From: Actinostola sp. cb2023
Lineage: Eukaryota; Cnidaria; Anthozoa; Actiniaria; Actinostolidae
Reading direction: 5' to 3'
Length of the DNA stretch: 64,000 bases
Assembly (NCBI GenBank): GCA_033675265.1
Contig: JAUJYZ010000838.1
Span: 291,588 to 355,587 of the forward strand
Shown: positions 9,053 through 20,789 of the stretch, piece by piece
Numbering within the stretch: the first letter of the stretch is position 1
How the letters are laid out: each line of letters opens with the position of its first letter
Translations under genes and position numbers: made by a program
Notes under the pieces: model-generated
What the model saw: only the letters and a program-made list of their open reading frames with translations
Told to the model about the DNA's origin: nothing
Database searches by the model: none

Positions 9053-10300
9053 ATAGTCTTAGAAACGTGGTGGGGGTTTGTTTGTGAAAATATTTATTTA
9101 AACGGCAAAAAATTATAAAACTCTGTGACGACCCCGCATACCTTGAAAACACACAAAAAATCGCGAGTCGTACCCACTCGCAAACTTCGCTTTTTCTGCT
9201 TCGCATCAGATTAAAGTCACATTTTGACCTTGCAAAGTCGTAGTCGAACTGTTTATGAGTAATTTGAATCCAATTATAAACCTGTCGCTTAATTGTAAAA
9301 GTCGCTGAAAATCACTAAATTTCGCCTTCTCAAAATTCTTGTTTTGGAGCAGGTTTTGAAAATAAAGTTTCCCCTCCCGGTAAAATTATATTTTACTTGA
9401 AATTTAGATTTTTTGAAAGTAGAAATGCTACTGTAAAAGAGCGTATGAAAATCATTTCCGGGCTTTTCATCAGCGTTGAAAAATAAATATTTTAAAATGC
9501 CACTAATCACACATCAATCTGTCAACAGTCGGCACATAATTTGGACCAAATAACCGAAAGCTTGGTGATTTCTTCTATTTTTCTTTGGTATTCAGTTGTA
9601 AACAACAGTTGTAACGTCCTACTTAGCTGACCTGAAATATCCGGGTCCATAAATGTCATAAATATGTCAGTGAGTCTAACCTATTGTTGACGTGCGGGGT
9701 CAAGATCAGTTAACATGGATTTGCCTATTGTACTCAACTTGCAATGATTGAATGACTCATGAATATAATTATTTTGCATTTGAGCTTTTCAAGCGTTGGT
9801 TGTGTTCCTGTAAAACTAATGAAAATGTCAAACGAAATCGACATTTTGTGTATCATCTTGTCATCTTGGGTTGAGAAAGGTAATTTATGCAAATAATGCC
9901 GGGAGAATTAAATATGATTGGCAGAAAACAAACTTCTGTAGATTCAATTCCATAATTTTCTCAAGAAAAAGTACTAGAGTTCTTCATAGTTTTGATAGTG
10001 GATCAGTGCTTTACCATGGTAGAGTAAATGGAACTGGTCATCTGTTCCTTCCCAAAGCTGGTTCGAGGCATTTGCGCCTCTGACCCGGCTCTGAGCAGTT
10101 GTTGCCGTTCATGAGAAAGACCATTTCGGGACACACGCAGAGCTGAACTGCAATCAATGACTCAGAAGTAGAGCTCACTGAGAACATTGCAAACATCTAG
10201 ATATACCACCTCAATGGTATGCTGTTCAACCTCTGTTAAGGTCCACCTCTCTGTAACGGCCTACATTTAATGTTATTGAAACTTGTCTACAACGGCGAGC
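9030..10300 (+). repeat. Left arm of foldback element
   Basis: Inverted copy of 11816-13110. Landmarks in order: AGTCTTAGAAACGTGG, a 9480-9530 segment ending in CAACAGTCGGCACATAA, GACGTGCGGGGTCAAGATC (about 9691) and TAAGGTCCACCTCTCTG (about 10238), each found reverse-complemented in the right arm. Small differences (for example at 9264 and 9906) suggest a recent origin or ongoing gene conversion. Confidence 0.88.
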
Positions 10301-11100
10301 TCTGCACAATGGCCACCTCTGCACAACAGCCACCTCTGCACAACGGCCATCTCTATAGAACCGCCACCTCTACACAACGGCCACCTCTACACAACGGCCA
10401 CCTCTACACAACCGCCACCTCTACACAACGGCCACTTCTGCACAGCGGCCACCTCTACACAACGGCCACCTCTACACAACAGCCATTTCTGCACAACGAC
10501 CATCTCTACACAACCGCCACCTCTACACACAACGGCCACTTCTGCACAGCGGCCACCTCTACACAACGGCCACCCGTGCACAACGCCCACTTCTGCACTG
10601 ACATAGACCACCTCTACACAACGGCCACCTCTGCATAGCGACCACCAGTGCACAACGCCCACTTCTGCACAACGACCATCTCTACACAACCGCCACCTCT
10701 ACACAACGGCCACCTCTACACAACGGCCACCTCTACACAACGGCCAGCTCTGCACAACGTCCACTTCTGCACAATGGCCACCTCTGCACAACAGCCACCT
10801 CTGCACAACGGCCATCTCTATAGAACCGCCACCTCTACACAACCGCCACCTCTACACAACGGCCATTTCTGCACAACGACCATCTCTACACAACCGCCAC
10901 CTATACACAACGGCCACTTCTGCACAACGGCCACCTCTACACAACGGCCACCTCTACACAACGGCCATTTCTGCACAACGACCACCCGTCCACCAGTGCA
11001 CAACGCCCACTTCTGCACAACGACCTCACAACCTCCACCTCTGCACAACGGCCACCCGTCCACCCGTCCACCAATACACAACGGCCACCTCAGTCTACAC
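10295..11100 (+). repeat. 17-bp minisatellite, left half of core
   Basis: Roughly 45 tandem units of GGCCACCTCTACACAAC with variants (CTCTGCACAAC, ACTTCTGCACAAC, ACCCGTGCACAAC). The array is bounded on its outer side by a TGTAACGGCCTACATTTAAT block (about 10252) and on its inner side by the same block inverted (about 11104-11135), so the left half is itself a hairpin within the larger hairpin. All reading frames stay open because 17 is not a multiple of three and the unit lacks stops. These frames are not genes. Confidence 0.9.
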
Positions 11101-11239
11101 AATATTAAATATAGGCCGTTACAGAGAGGTGGACGTAGCCAACTTCCGAAATTAGAGGAGCGATGAGCTGGACAGATGCTCCACATCGAAATATCACGCG
11201 GGAATGAGAATACTGAAACACTGCAAGTGTGTTCCGAAA
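11101..11239. other. Centre of the foldback element
   Basis: Short unique hinge between the mirrored arrays. It includes an inverted copy of the arm block (about 11113-11135, GCCGTTACAGAGAGGTGG) and a second, degenerate copy of the CACTGCAAGTGTGTTCCGAAACG segment found in the right arm at about 11981-12004. The core was therefore built by internal duplication. Confidence 0.6.
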
Positions 11240-11815
11240 CGAGGTGGTCGTTGTGTTAGAGGTGTTCGTTCTGCAGAAGTCGGTCGTTGTGTAGAGGTGG
11301 TCGTTCTGCAGAAGTCGGTCGTTGTGTAGAGGTGGTCGTTCTGCAGAAGTCGGTCATTGTGTAAGGGTGGCAGTTGTGTAGGGGTGACCGTTGTGTAGAG
11401 GTGGTCGTTCTGCAGAAGTCGATCGTTGTGTAGAGGTGGCCGTTGTGTAGAGGTGGTCGTTCTGCATAAGTCGGTCGTTGTGTAAGGGTGGCAGTTGTGT
11501 AGGGGTGACCGTTGAGTAGAGGTGGTCGTTCTGCAGAAGTCGATCGTTGTGTAGAGGTGGCCGTTGTGTAGAGGTGGTCGTTCTGCAGAAGTCGATCGTT
11601 GTGTAGAGGTGGCCGTTGTGTAGAGGTGGTCGTTCTGCATAAGTCGGTCGTTGTGTAGGGGTGGCAGCTGTGTAACAATATAGAGGTGGCCGTTGTGTAG
11701 AGGTGGTCTATGTGCAGAAATGGGAGTTGTGCACTGGTGGACGGGTGGCCGTTGTGTATGGCCGTTGTGTCTTGTGTAGAGGTGGCCATTGTGCATGTAG
11801 TGAACGTTGTGCAGA
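11240..11815 (-). repeat. 17-bp minisatellite, right half of core
   Basis: Inverted relative to the left array: units of GTTGTGTAGAGGTGGCC and GTCGTTCTGCAGAAGTCG. It is shorter than the left half and has a higher-order pattern in which a CTGCAGAAGTCGGTCGTTGTG unit alternates with the basic unit. The mismatch in length and variant order shows that the two arrays have evolved independently while the flanking arms have not. Confidence 0.88.
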
Positions 11816-13110
11816 GCGCTGGCCGTTGTAGAGAGGTTTCAATAACATTAAATGTAGGCTGTTACAGAGAGGTGGACCTTAACAGAGGTTGAACATAGAG
11901 GTGGTATATCTAGACTTATCAAGGAAATGTTTGCAATGTTCTCATTGAGCTCTACTTCTAAGGAGACTTCTAAGTTGCATCACTGCGAGTGTGTCCCGAA
12001 ACGTCTTTCTCGATCCGCATACAACAACCGCTCACGTTCATTTTTGTCAGAGGCGCAAACGCCTCGAACCAGCTTTTGGAAGCACGAAATAACCAGTTCC
12101 ATTTACTATACCATGGTAAAGCGCTGATCCACTATCAAAACTATGAAGACCTCTAGTACTTTTTCTTGAGAAAATTATGGAATTAAATCAGTACAGAAGT
12201 TTGTTTTTGTATATTTAATTCTCCCCGCACTAATTGCATAAATTACCTTTCTCAACCCAAGATGACAAGATGATACACAAAATGTCGATTTCGTTTGACA
12301 TTTTCATTAGTTTTACAGGAACACAACCAACGCTTGAAAAGCTCAAATGCAAAATAATTATATTCATGAGTCATTCAATCATTGCAAGTTGAGTACAATA
12401 GGCAAATCCATGTTAACTGATCTTGACCCCGCACGTCAACAATAGGTTAGACTCACTGACATATTTATGACATTTATGGACCCGGATATTTCAGGTCAGC
12501 TAAGTAGGACGTTACAACTGTTGTTTACAACTGAATACCAAAGAAAAATAGAAGAAATCACCAAGCTTTCGGTTATTTGGTCCAAATTATGTGCCGACTG
12601 TTGACAGATTGATGTGTGATTAGTGGCATTTTAAAATATTTATTTTTCAACGCTGATGAAAAGCCCGGAAATGATTTTCATACGCCCTTTTACAGTAGCA
12701 TTTCTACTTTCAAAAAATCTAAATTTCAAGTAAAATATAATTTTACCGGGAGGGGAAACTTTATTTTCAAAACCTGCTCCAAAACAAGAATTTTGAGAAG
12801 GCGAAATTTAGTGATTTTCAGCGACTTGCTGTGACCTTTACAATTAAGCGACAGGTTTATAATTGGATTCAAATTACTCATAAACAGTTCGACTACGACT
12901 TTGCAAGATCAAAATGTGACTTTAGTCTGATGCGAAGCAGAAAAAGCGAAGTTTGCGAGTGGGTACGACTCGCGATTTTTTCGTGTGTTTTCAAGGTGTG
13001 CGGGATCGTCACAGATTTTTATAATTTTTTGGCGTTTAAATAAATATTTTCACAAACAAACCCCACCACGTTTCTAAGACTATAATAGGGTATTTTGGGA
13101 CAAAATATGA
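11816..13110 (-). repeat. Right arm of foldback element
   Basis: Reverse complement of the left arm, ending in the CTAAGACTATAATAGGG block at about 13075-13090. The open frame at 12616-12834 mirrors the one at 9289-9510; neither resembles a known protein, so both are treated as chance. Confidence 0.88.
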
Positions 13111-13116
13111 AGAGTT

Positions 13117-15633
13117 TTAATTTTTCGTCATGTGCCACCTATCGCTCGATGTTAGTGGACATTCCCTCTTAAGAAGTTTAACACTGACTCTTTTCCTCAA
13201 ATTCTCCATCGTTTTTCCGAAGACAGAATTATTCATCAGTTTGAAGAAATCCTTTTCAAAATCATTGGTAGCGTGATTTCGCTTCTCCGTGTTGAAGTCA
13301 ATGTAGCTCTTTAACCAAGGACTCTGGTCAAACCCAAGGACGCGGTGCACTTTGGTCAACTTCATACCCAGTGACAGGTACTGTTTCAGATTTCGGTAAT
13401 GAAGTATGTAGTGTTGCTTGTCATTCAAGTTGGGGACTAATTTGGCCACTGGTGCGCCGCCTAGGTTCAGTTCCTCATTCAGTTGTTGGCAGTAGGGGGA
13501 CAGCATGTCTTGGGTCACTTTTTGTCGTTCGGGAGCCAGAGGGTAGTCGTTGTGCAGGTCGTGTAGTTCCTCTGGGTAACTCAAGTCCACTTCCAGAATG
13601 TACCCTTCTGTACCATCGTCGGGGAGGGTCATGAGGTCTTGTTGCAACAATTAGGTCTTGTTGGCTTCCTGTTCAGTCAACCAACCAAAGTTGTTGACCG
13701 GGAGGGCCTGGGACATCGCCCAACCATAGAGATTGTTTGCATCCAGGTACATAAGGTAATTATTGTGTTGTTCAGGGTCGTACCCATCTACATAAGGGTT
13801 GTTAGCTTTAGCATGTCGATGAGTGATCATCGAAATACCACCGCGCAACCCTTCTTCAATAAACAAATACATGTCAGGGTCTGTTAATAATTCCAATTCG
13901 ACCCCAGTCATTTTCAAACATGCCGACCATGACAATTCGGGAGAGGTGTAAAAATGACCTGGGTCGAGTTGATAGTACTCTAAGCAAATGGTTCTAAAAT
14001 TTTCAAAAACGTCTGCAAAGAGCAGCACGTCTGATTTTAAGTATAGGTCGTGGTACTCCCCTAAGTTCTGACACCGAAACTCCCTGTATACCTTCTGCGC
14101 ATGCTCGTAGTCGTCTTCAGTTATGCTACTGTCCTTTAACGAACTGTAGAAGGCTCCCTTTGGAGGGAGTTGAGTCTCTTGAAACTTATTAAAACTATTC
14201 ATGTATTCGTATGGGTACACGCCTTTTCGCAGTAACAAATTCAGTTTGTCCTCTCTCTCAACATACTTTTTAAGTATTGTAAATTGATCATCCCCATCCT
14301 TGCTTAGGTTCGCAACAAGCCTTTCAAGAGACGCGTTCATGAACTGCAAGGAGTCGATAAACACCAGATTCCCCACCGAAAATGAAATGTATTTTTCCGT
14401 GTTGTTGGGGATGCAACTGATTTTTTCTGATGTCATTTTACCGAGTCCCTGCATGATCAAGTGGGAGTCATACCCGCGTAAATTATGCAACACCACTGGG
14501 ATGTTTCCCGTGAACTTATAATTCAAGTTGCACTCATTGTGGGCAACACCTCTGTACAACCCCGTGAGGTGGTCATGATCGCGAACCCGGTCCGCACCTA
14601 AGTCAAACCTGCAGATATGACACACTGTCGCCTCTTGAAACGCTTGCTCTTGTTCGTTTGTGATTTCCATGGGGACAACTACTTTTAAAATTTCCGTTAT
14701 TTGTTTTTCTTCTTCTATTAAGTTTTCTAAAAATGTATCTACTGCATCCTCCCCACGGTACACGACAGGAGGTTTGCAGTAGTCTTCTACAGTCGATACT
14801 ATGGTATAGCAAAACCCACACGGTTGGTGGTGTTGGGGTTTCTGTGTAAAACTCATATTTCTATCTAATTCTGATTTGTCGTGTTCGATGAGTATGGACT
14901 CAAAGTCTGCATATATTACAAATGGTACCTTGAGTTGTTTTTGCACCTCTGTATATTGAAGTGTGGTATGGTCCTCGTCTGGCAGTTTGATCTTTTGGGG
15001 CTCGTGACGGCCACAGTGGGGTTCGTGGTCGTCTAACAAATCTTGCCTGACGAAACCATGCATGCAGTAGTTGCAGTGGTACATACGCCCATCATGTCGT
15101 GTTATACTTGATAGAAGTCGGTCCAAATCTCTGATGAGGCAGTAGTGGCGACGTGTGTCTTGTGAGTATAGCAGTAAGTTCACGTGCAACTCTTTTTTGT
15201 CTTTGGTGACATACAAAGGAAACAATTCTTGCTCTTCTAACCCAAAGACATTGACGCTGGTGGTGGGATTTTGTCGCTCAAACTTTTTCACTTGGTCGAT
15301 CTTAACGGGGTAGTCGATCCCTGCCATGTTGAGTTCTGACTCATAGGGTTTGTAATGGTTTACTCGATGAGGTTGATCACGCCAGTGTATGGGATGTTTC
15401 GCCGCCAACACCGACCACAGGAAACATTTTGGGTCATCATTTTGCACGTTGAGGACCGCTTTTTTGTTTTTGATTTTCTTGGAGAGTGGCAGGTAGCTGG
15501 CCCCCTCCACAGGTTTGTAGGCGACCACTCCCAAGTCTAAGTGTAATACCTTATCCAACTGCCAGCCACTCCCTTCTCGTTGGTACTCTAGGAAGGTGGT
15601 TTTGACTTTTTCTACTGCTTGGTTGTAAATGCT
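13117..15633 (-). pseudogene. PolB, N-terminal and central part, in-frame stop
   Basis: Protein-primed family B DNA polymerase that would replicate the Polinton. Visible in order: a Cys/His finger (MYHCNYCMHGFV), the Exo I motif YADFESI, a second CHICRFD...HDHLTG treble-clef, Exo II NLRGYDSHLIMQGLG, pol motif A YLDANNLYGWAMS and motif B LMNNSVFGKTMEN. An in-frame TAA at 13651-13653 lies shortly after motif A. The frame opens at 15633, just after TGA/TAA, without a convincing ATG; relatives have one to three hundred more N-terminal residues, so the 5' end is truncated. At 13117 it runs into the foldback insertion. The copy is dead three times over. Confidence 0.9.
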
Positions 15634-15683
15634 TCATTACTTAATTCCGACCACAGTTTCTAAATCCGGCTTGTACGTTTTTG

Positions 15684-15865
15684 GTCCTAACGGTTAGGGA
15701 TACTCAGTAGAATGCCCTAACCATTAGGGATTACCCTTTACATGCCCTAATGATTAGGTACTTTGAGAGTTCATTCTCGCTCAAAGCCCTAACGATTAGG
15801 ACAAAGTCTTGAAAACCCCTTTTGAAAAGGGATAATGCGATAAAAACCCTAATCGCTAGGGTCGG
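15684..15865. repeat. Array of TTAGGG-like palindromes
   Basis: Five imperfect palindromes of form CCCTAA-NNN-TTAGGG at about 15685, 15715, 15744, 15787 and 15848 (for example CCCTAACCATTAGGG), spaced 30-60 bases apart. The motif combines both strands of a telomeric hexamer around a 3-base centre. The same motif heads each unit of the 78-bp array at 17080. It lies immediately beyond the truncated end of PolB. Confidence 0.75.
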
Positions 15866-17079
15866 ACTACGTGATGACAAGCGGTTCATCAAAGCTGATG
15901 TAGAACAGACGAACGGATATAGTATACCCATCCGTGTATGTATATGTACATGTATTGTACACTCAAACCTCAAATCCTAACGCTGAAAATGAAGAAATGC
16001 GTTTAAAAAGGAATAAAATCTCATTAACACTGCAATCGAAATCCTGCAATCAACCACTTACCTTGATTAGGCTATGTATTTTGCTCCGTTATTTTCCAAA
16101 AATCCATAATATGCGGGAAAACTACGTATACAATTGTATACTGTTCTCAACATAATATATCTTCGTGTATCGTATAGAACTACATCGCCCCAAACTTCTC
16201 TTTGTAGATCAATTCTTTAACAGATCATGCAGAACATGCTGCTACATAGATCCCCGCATCGATCATGCGAACAAAATCCATTCTCAAAAGCAAACTGAAA
16301 CTCATAAAGATCGTCGAGGCAAGAGTTGGAACCTCATTTCGGTCTTGAAAGTCTTGAAACTCGTACTCGAAATATTTGAGCTCCTTCATGTCTCAAAATA
16401 GTTCCTTCTTGTCGTCCATCAGTATCGTATACCGTGTTTAGCACAACAATTTTAAAATAGACAAACAGATCTGTCGATTACTGGTTGACACATTCAATTA
16501 ACACCATAACTTGTCGCTATATCACGTTACTCAACTTCGTTATGTGACTCTGAAATCTGTTTATTCATAATTTGGAAACTCAAGCGAGGTTTATTAAAAT
16601 AGTATAAGTATAAGTAAGATCGACAATCGTTCATTTTAAACTAATTGTCCTTTTATCCAGCAATGCAATCAAGGGAGCGGAAACAGAATGACTTTGATAC
16701 CAATCAAAGGAAAATACACCGTCATTCTCAAAAGTGCCTTACGGGAAATTATGGACCGAGTTTTTTCGCACGGCCTTATGACCCAAGCGCGTAGCGCGCG
16801 GGCCATAAAAAGTGGGGAGAAACGAGGATCCATATATTGGTTAATCAGATATTAATTTTTAGCTTTTCCTTACATTTCTGGTTTGCTAATTAATAATGCT
16901 AATTACAATGAATGCCGCCGGTTCGCATTGCGATTGACCATTGGCTCTCATATCTTTATATATAGAATATAGAATAAGGGTTTCTATAAAATATTTACCT
17001 AGAGCTACTTATACAACTGCGAAAATCAATGTTTTTATATGGGGTCTTTTGAATGATGTCAAAGAGACGTTTAATATAT
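15866..17079. other. Spacer, no gene
   Basis: AT-rich sequence with only short scattered open frames. A GC-rich segment with GCGCGTAGCGCGCGGGCC (about 16787-16804) is a local hairpin. It is similar in wording to 63530-63600, so both may be remnants of one repeat family. Lying between two arrays of the same palindrome, this stretch could be the body of a non-autonomous element, but I see no terminal repeats. Confidence 0.35.
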
Positions 17080-17515
17080 GACTGAGATGTTTTAGAAGCC
17101 CTTACGATTAAGGGTTGTATTTGATATCAAAGAAACCGCCTTGTGATGAACGAGTCAAACTGAGATGTTTTAGAAGCCCTTACGATTAGGGGTTGTATTT
17201 GATATCAAAGAAACCGCCTTGTGATGAACGAGTCAAACTGAGATGTTTGAGAAGCCCTAACGATTAGGGGTTGTATTTGATATCAAAGAAACGTACTTGT
17301 GCTGAACGAGTCAAACTGAGATGTTTTAGAAGCCCTTACGATTAAGGGTTGTATTTGATATCAAAGAAACCGCCTTGTGATGAACGAGTCAAACTGAGAT
17401 GTTTGAGAAGCCCTAACGATTAGGGGTTGTATTTGATATCAAAGAAACGTACTTGTGATGAACGAGTCAAACTGAGATGTTTGAGAAGCCCTTACGATTA
17501 GGGCTTGGTTCGATT
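17080..17515 (+). repeat. 78-bp tandem repeat carrying a TTAGGG-like palindrome
   Basis: The word ACTGAGATGTTT recurs at 17081, 17159, 17237, 17315, 17393 and 17471, an exact 78-base period, about 5.5 units. Each unit contains the palindrome CCCTTACGATTAAGGG or CCCTAACGATTAGGGG and the block TTGATATCAAAGAAAC (itself a TTGATATCAA palindrome). Two sub-variants (TTTTAGAAG with ACCGCC, TTTGAGAAG with ACGTAC) alternate, suggesting unequal exchange. Confidence 0.92.
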
Positions 17516-18637
17516 TGGCGAAATATCAGGGCGAGTTAGGTCGAGCCATGGTTCGTATTTTGGCGAGACGTATTATATACAAAAAAGTACTTGTACAACA
17601 AAAACTAAACAAAAAACTAAGACTAGGACTAGGCATTAGACTGATCTCTTTGAGAAAAAATGAAATTGTTATTATTTTTTTCGTTTAATGTGATGGTCTA
17701 CTTTTTTCTGGCTAGTTGCCTTTCTCTTTTTTGTTGTTACTGCTTTTTTTCTTTTATTTGCGTTTGTGTTTGTTGCCTTCTTGCCCTTAATCTGAACCTA
17801 TGAAAGGAAACGAGAGTAACATTTAACAATAATTTAAATCATGTTGATTCGGTAACCGCTTACGTCTTCTATAAACTAAAATAAATAAACTATATACCGA
17901 TATACCTTCGGGTCACATCTTTCTTTTGCAATCCTTTTTTCAAGATCCTCGTGGATCTTTGCATCTTGCTCAGTGATCACTGAGGATTCAAAATGATTGG
18001 TCCTTCTCTCTTTCATTTTGTTCAGCATTGTTAAGAGAAACGGACCCTCGGGAGCCTTTTCTTGACGCTCACGTAACTTTGGGAGGTAGTTTTCCCACCA
18101 AGAGGATTGTTCTCCACCAAATAAAACACCATACCTTGGTATGTCCCTTTCTAAATTTGGCAGACTTGTCTCCAAGTTAATAGGGACAGATGGTGGAACA
18201 CCACTTGGAATGCTTTTGAATAGAAACAAAGGTTCATCGCCAGCCTCTGTGTTTGGCAACCACGTCTTGCTGGTACTCCACTTTCGGTATTGGAGATGAG
18301 CCTTTCCTTTCTGTTTCTCTAACTTGAACTGGTGTGGTTCAGAGTGGCCTTTAATCCCTACAACATGTTCTGCCATCCAGTTCTTCACATCAAGCATATA
18401 ATTTACGTATGTTATCTCAGGAGTTGGATTGTAGGCATTTCTTATCTGTTGGGCAAGCTCGTCGAGGGTCACAGCATTATGCTTATGTAAACGCCTTGAC
18501 ACACATGAAAACATTTGGTCTATATCTTCATGTGTGTGTCCAACCATGAGAAACCCCACACGGACCTTTACACAAACAAAATCACTTTAAATTTATTGAA
18601 GTTGAGTATCTACATAATAATAATGATAATAGTAATA

Positions 18638-18990
18638 CAGTAGAACCTCGATATAGCGATACTCGATATAACGATGTTCCCGGTATAATGATCAACATTT
18701 GACAACCCGGCAAATGTTACAGTAAATGTATGGAGAAAAATCCCGATTTAACGATACTCGGTATAACGATATTCCCGATATAACGATCACAATCTGCCAG
18801 CCCAAACGTAAAATTTACCCTGATATAACGATAAAATAAATCATTGCGCGATGAAAAAGGAGGCTTAAAGGGGCAATGTCACGGATCGTGGTCGAGGTGG
18901 CCTGGGCACTAATTAATCGGAACAGGGTGGACTAAAATCAAGTTCAATGCGAGAGATGTGTGATAACATCGTTATATCGAGGTTCCACTC
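18638..18990. mobile_element. MITE with TA target duplication (pogo/mariner-type)
   Basis: Ends CAGTAGAACCTCGATATAGC at 18638 and, inverted, GAGTGGAACCTCGATATAAC at 18990; both are flanked by TA. The interior iterates CGATATAACGAT words. This fits a pogo-like non-autonomous element. It lies in an intron of the DUF7869-like gene. Confidence 0.8.
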
Positions 18991-18999
18991 TAGTAATAA

Positions 19000-19090
19000 G
19001 ACTAATGATAATAATGATAGTAATAATAATAACAATAATAATAGTAATAATAATAGTAATAATAACAATAATAATAATAATGATTACTGA
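19000..19090. repeat. AAT/AAC trinucleotide microsatellite
   Basis: Degenerate (AAT)n with AAC and AGT interruptions following the MITE. The apparent minus-strand open frame that runs into it (tyrosine runs) is partly this repeat. Confidence 0.8.
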
Positions 19091-20789
19091 TAATAATAAA
19101 CGTGGTTACCTGATGATGATCTGAACAGATCGAAAACGTTTGTTTTTCAAAAGAAATTACTACATCTGTTTCCACAATAGTGCTTACCTTTCTGAACACC
19201 CCCCATTGAACTAACAGTCCAAGAAATGCAAATACTGCTGAATTCTTATTTTTCCCTCCCACAGTTGTCCATCTGTATGTAAAGTACTGGTGGAAGCTCT
19301 CCTCCCTATGTAATATTAATTTAAAACAATCTATAATAGTTTATATATTACTGATCAATTTCTAAAAGTTCTACATTCTGATGGCGAACTCGTCTCGATG
19401 AACACCACACGGTTGCCGCGTGGTAACCGACAATCTGGACTGCGTATTATTGACCGTTTTGTTTGATAAATCATATATTGTAATGAAAAACTTTATTGAC
19501 CAAGAACTGAGATATGGATAGAAAAAATACACAATGTACTAACCCGCTTTTCCTGTTCAGCAACCAGAGCTTTGAGAATTAAATGAATGGTTAAGTTTGG
19601 GTCATGTGGATATTCACAAACGTCTACATATGCATACGCATTTGAACGTGAATTTACTAAGACACCAGTGATGTGGGTTTTTAATTTCCAAAGCCCATCG
19701 TCAACCTAAACAGTCATAAAATTATGTCAATGACATCAAATGCTTTCACTGACGAGCCAAGAATGTCTAACCTTTGTGGTTTGGATAAAGTGTGGAACGC
19801 GTGTCTTATTTTGGTCCATACCATCCATTATCAATGACAAATACTTTTGTGGTTCAAGACGTGCCTTTATCCCATGCATGTAGTAATTCCGTCGTTCTGC
19901 CCTATAAACATGTTTAATTTTAGAGGTACACAATTTACTCGGCTGCAGGATCAGACTTGAATAGTTATTATCGTTGTTGAAGTTGTTGCTGTTGTTGTTG
20001 ACTTCTATTTTTCAAAACTTTGAATGATATACATAATAGTGTGTTAAGAACTCACATTTGCTGCATAAGATGTACCTTCCTCATATTCGTCATTCGCATG
20101 CGTTCATTTGAGTTCAGCTTTGAATTTCTTAGTTGTTCTTTTGAATGGACACATATGGTACACTTTGTGAATCTAGATTGCTTGAAAAGGTAAATAAATT
20201 TATATAATGTAACAAATAAATAATTATAATAGTAATAAGAATAATAATCAGGTTTATTAATAAATAGCACATCATAGCACATTGAAATAAACGAGCAGGA
20301 GTGTTTTATCGGGATTAAGGCGAAGCCGAGTGGTTTTAGACTCCGTAAAACACGATCTGCGAGTTTATTGAACAGCTTCAAAAACAAATAAATAATAAAT
20401 AAATAAATAATGATAATAGTAATAATTAAAAATGTAACAAATACACTAACGCGCGATTCAAGTAAAACAAAACTTACACTATATTTCGCATACCTTCGGA
20501 ATTATTACATTTGGGAACTCCTTTGTCCACATCTTGACGGTAAAATGACTCTCACTTAGAATTCTTGCTTCGTGATTCCTTTTCATTACTTCTTTATATA
20601 ACATATGTACACTTCGTTTGCTTAAACAAGAAGGTAGATGCTTCGAATTTGTTTTGGCATGACATCTGACATGAATACAAATTGCCTAAACCACTGTTTA
20701 GCCAACTCATATCCAATGCTGCGAAAGCGACACCTTTTCCCATCAACAGATGTAATGTCTTCATTCACAAGCTTTAATGTATTTTTGTA

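Larger units (their letters stand above)
9030..13110. mobile_element. 4.1-kb foldback element inside PolB
   Basis: The segment is one giant inverted repeat. Arms about 9030-10300 and 11816-13110 are nearly identical in reverse complement (sampled stretches differ by about one base in a hundred), and the core is two mirrored 17-bp minisatellites. The outer ends share ATACCCTAT then ATAGTCTTAGAAACGTGG. No transposase is encoded, and the open frames in the arms are mirror images of each other. It separates PolB motifs B and C, so it inserted after the virus-like element did. The architecture resembles Foldback (FB/TU/Galileo-type) elements. Exact ends and the target duplication could not be fixed; similarity between the two flanks extends a further 20 bases. 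Confidence 0.88.
877..15633. mobile_element. Polinton/Maverick (adintovirus-like), decayed
   Basis: The block carries the diagnostic Polinton set: retroviral-type integrase with chromodomain, penton-like and double-jelly-roll capsid proteins, pVI/pX-like protein, adenain-like cysteine protease, FtsK/HerA-type packaging ATPase and protein-primed family B DNA polymerase. Integrase and virion genes run on +; the accessory cluster, ATPase and PolB run on -. Limits are approximate: the left edge is set at promoter-like motifs, the right edge where the PolB frame closes. Neither terminal inverted repeat was located, so the right end is probably lost. Frameshifts or stops affect integrase, penton, major capsid, two small minus-strand genes and PolB, and a foldback element interrupts PolB. 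Protease and packaging ATPase are open. This is a fossil copy, not a functional virus. Confidence 0.92.

Noticed and set aside
10270..11186. Long open frames (up to 172 codons) with repeated PPLHNGHLYTTATST-type residues on both strands
   Set aside because: They are translations of a 17-bp minisatellite lacking stop codons; all frames are open and no frame is favoured.
11194..11796. Two overlapping minus-strand frames of 177-200 codons
   Set aside because: Same 17-bp repeat in inverted orientation; composition artefact.
10295..11815. CRISPR-like array
   Set aside because: Units are contiguous 17-mers without unique spacers, in eukaryotic DNA.
9289..12834. Paired 73-codon frames at 9289-9510 and 12616-12834
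   Set aside because: They are reverse-complement copies in the foldback arms with no recognisable domain, so they do not count as independent conservation.
19002..19262. Tyrosine-rich 86-codon ORF
   Set aside because: Its last half is an AAT microsatellite; only the first part (about 19190-19262) is a real exon of the DUF7869-like gene.
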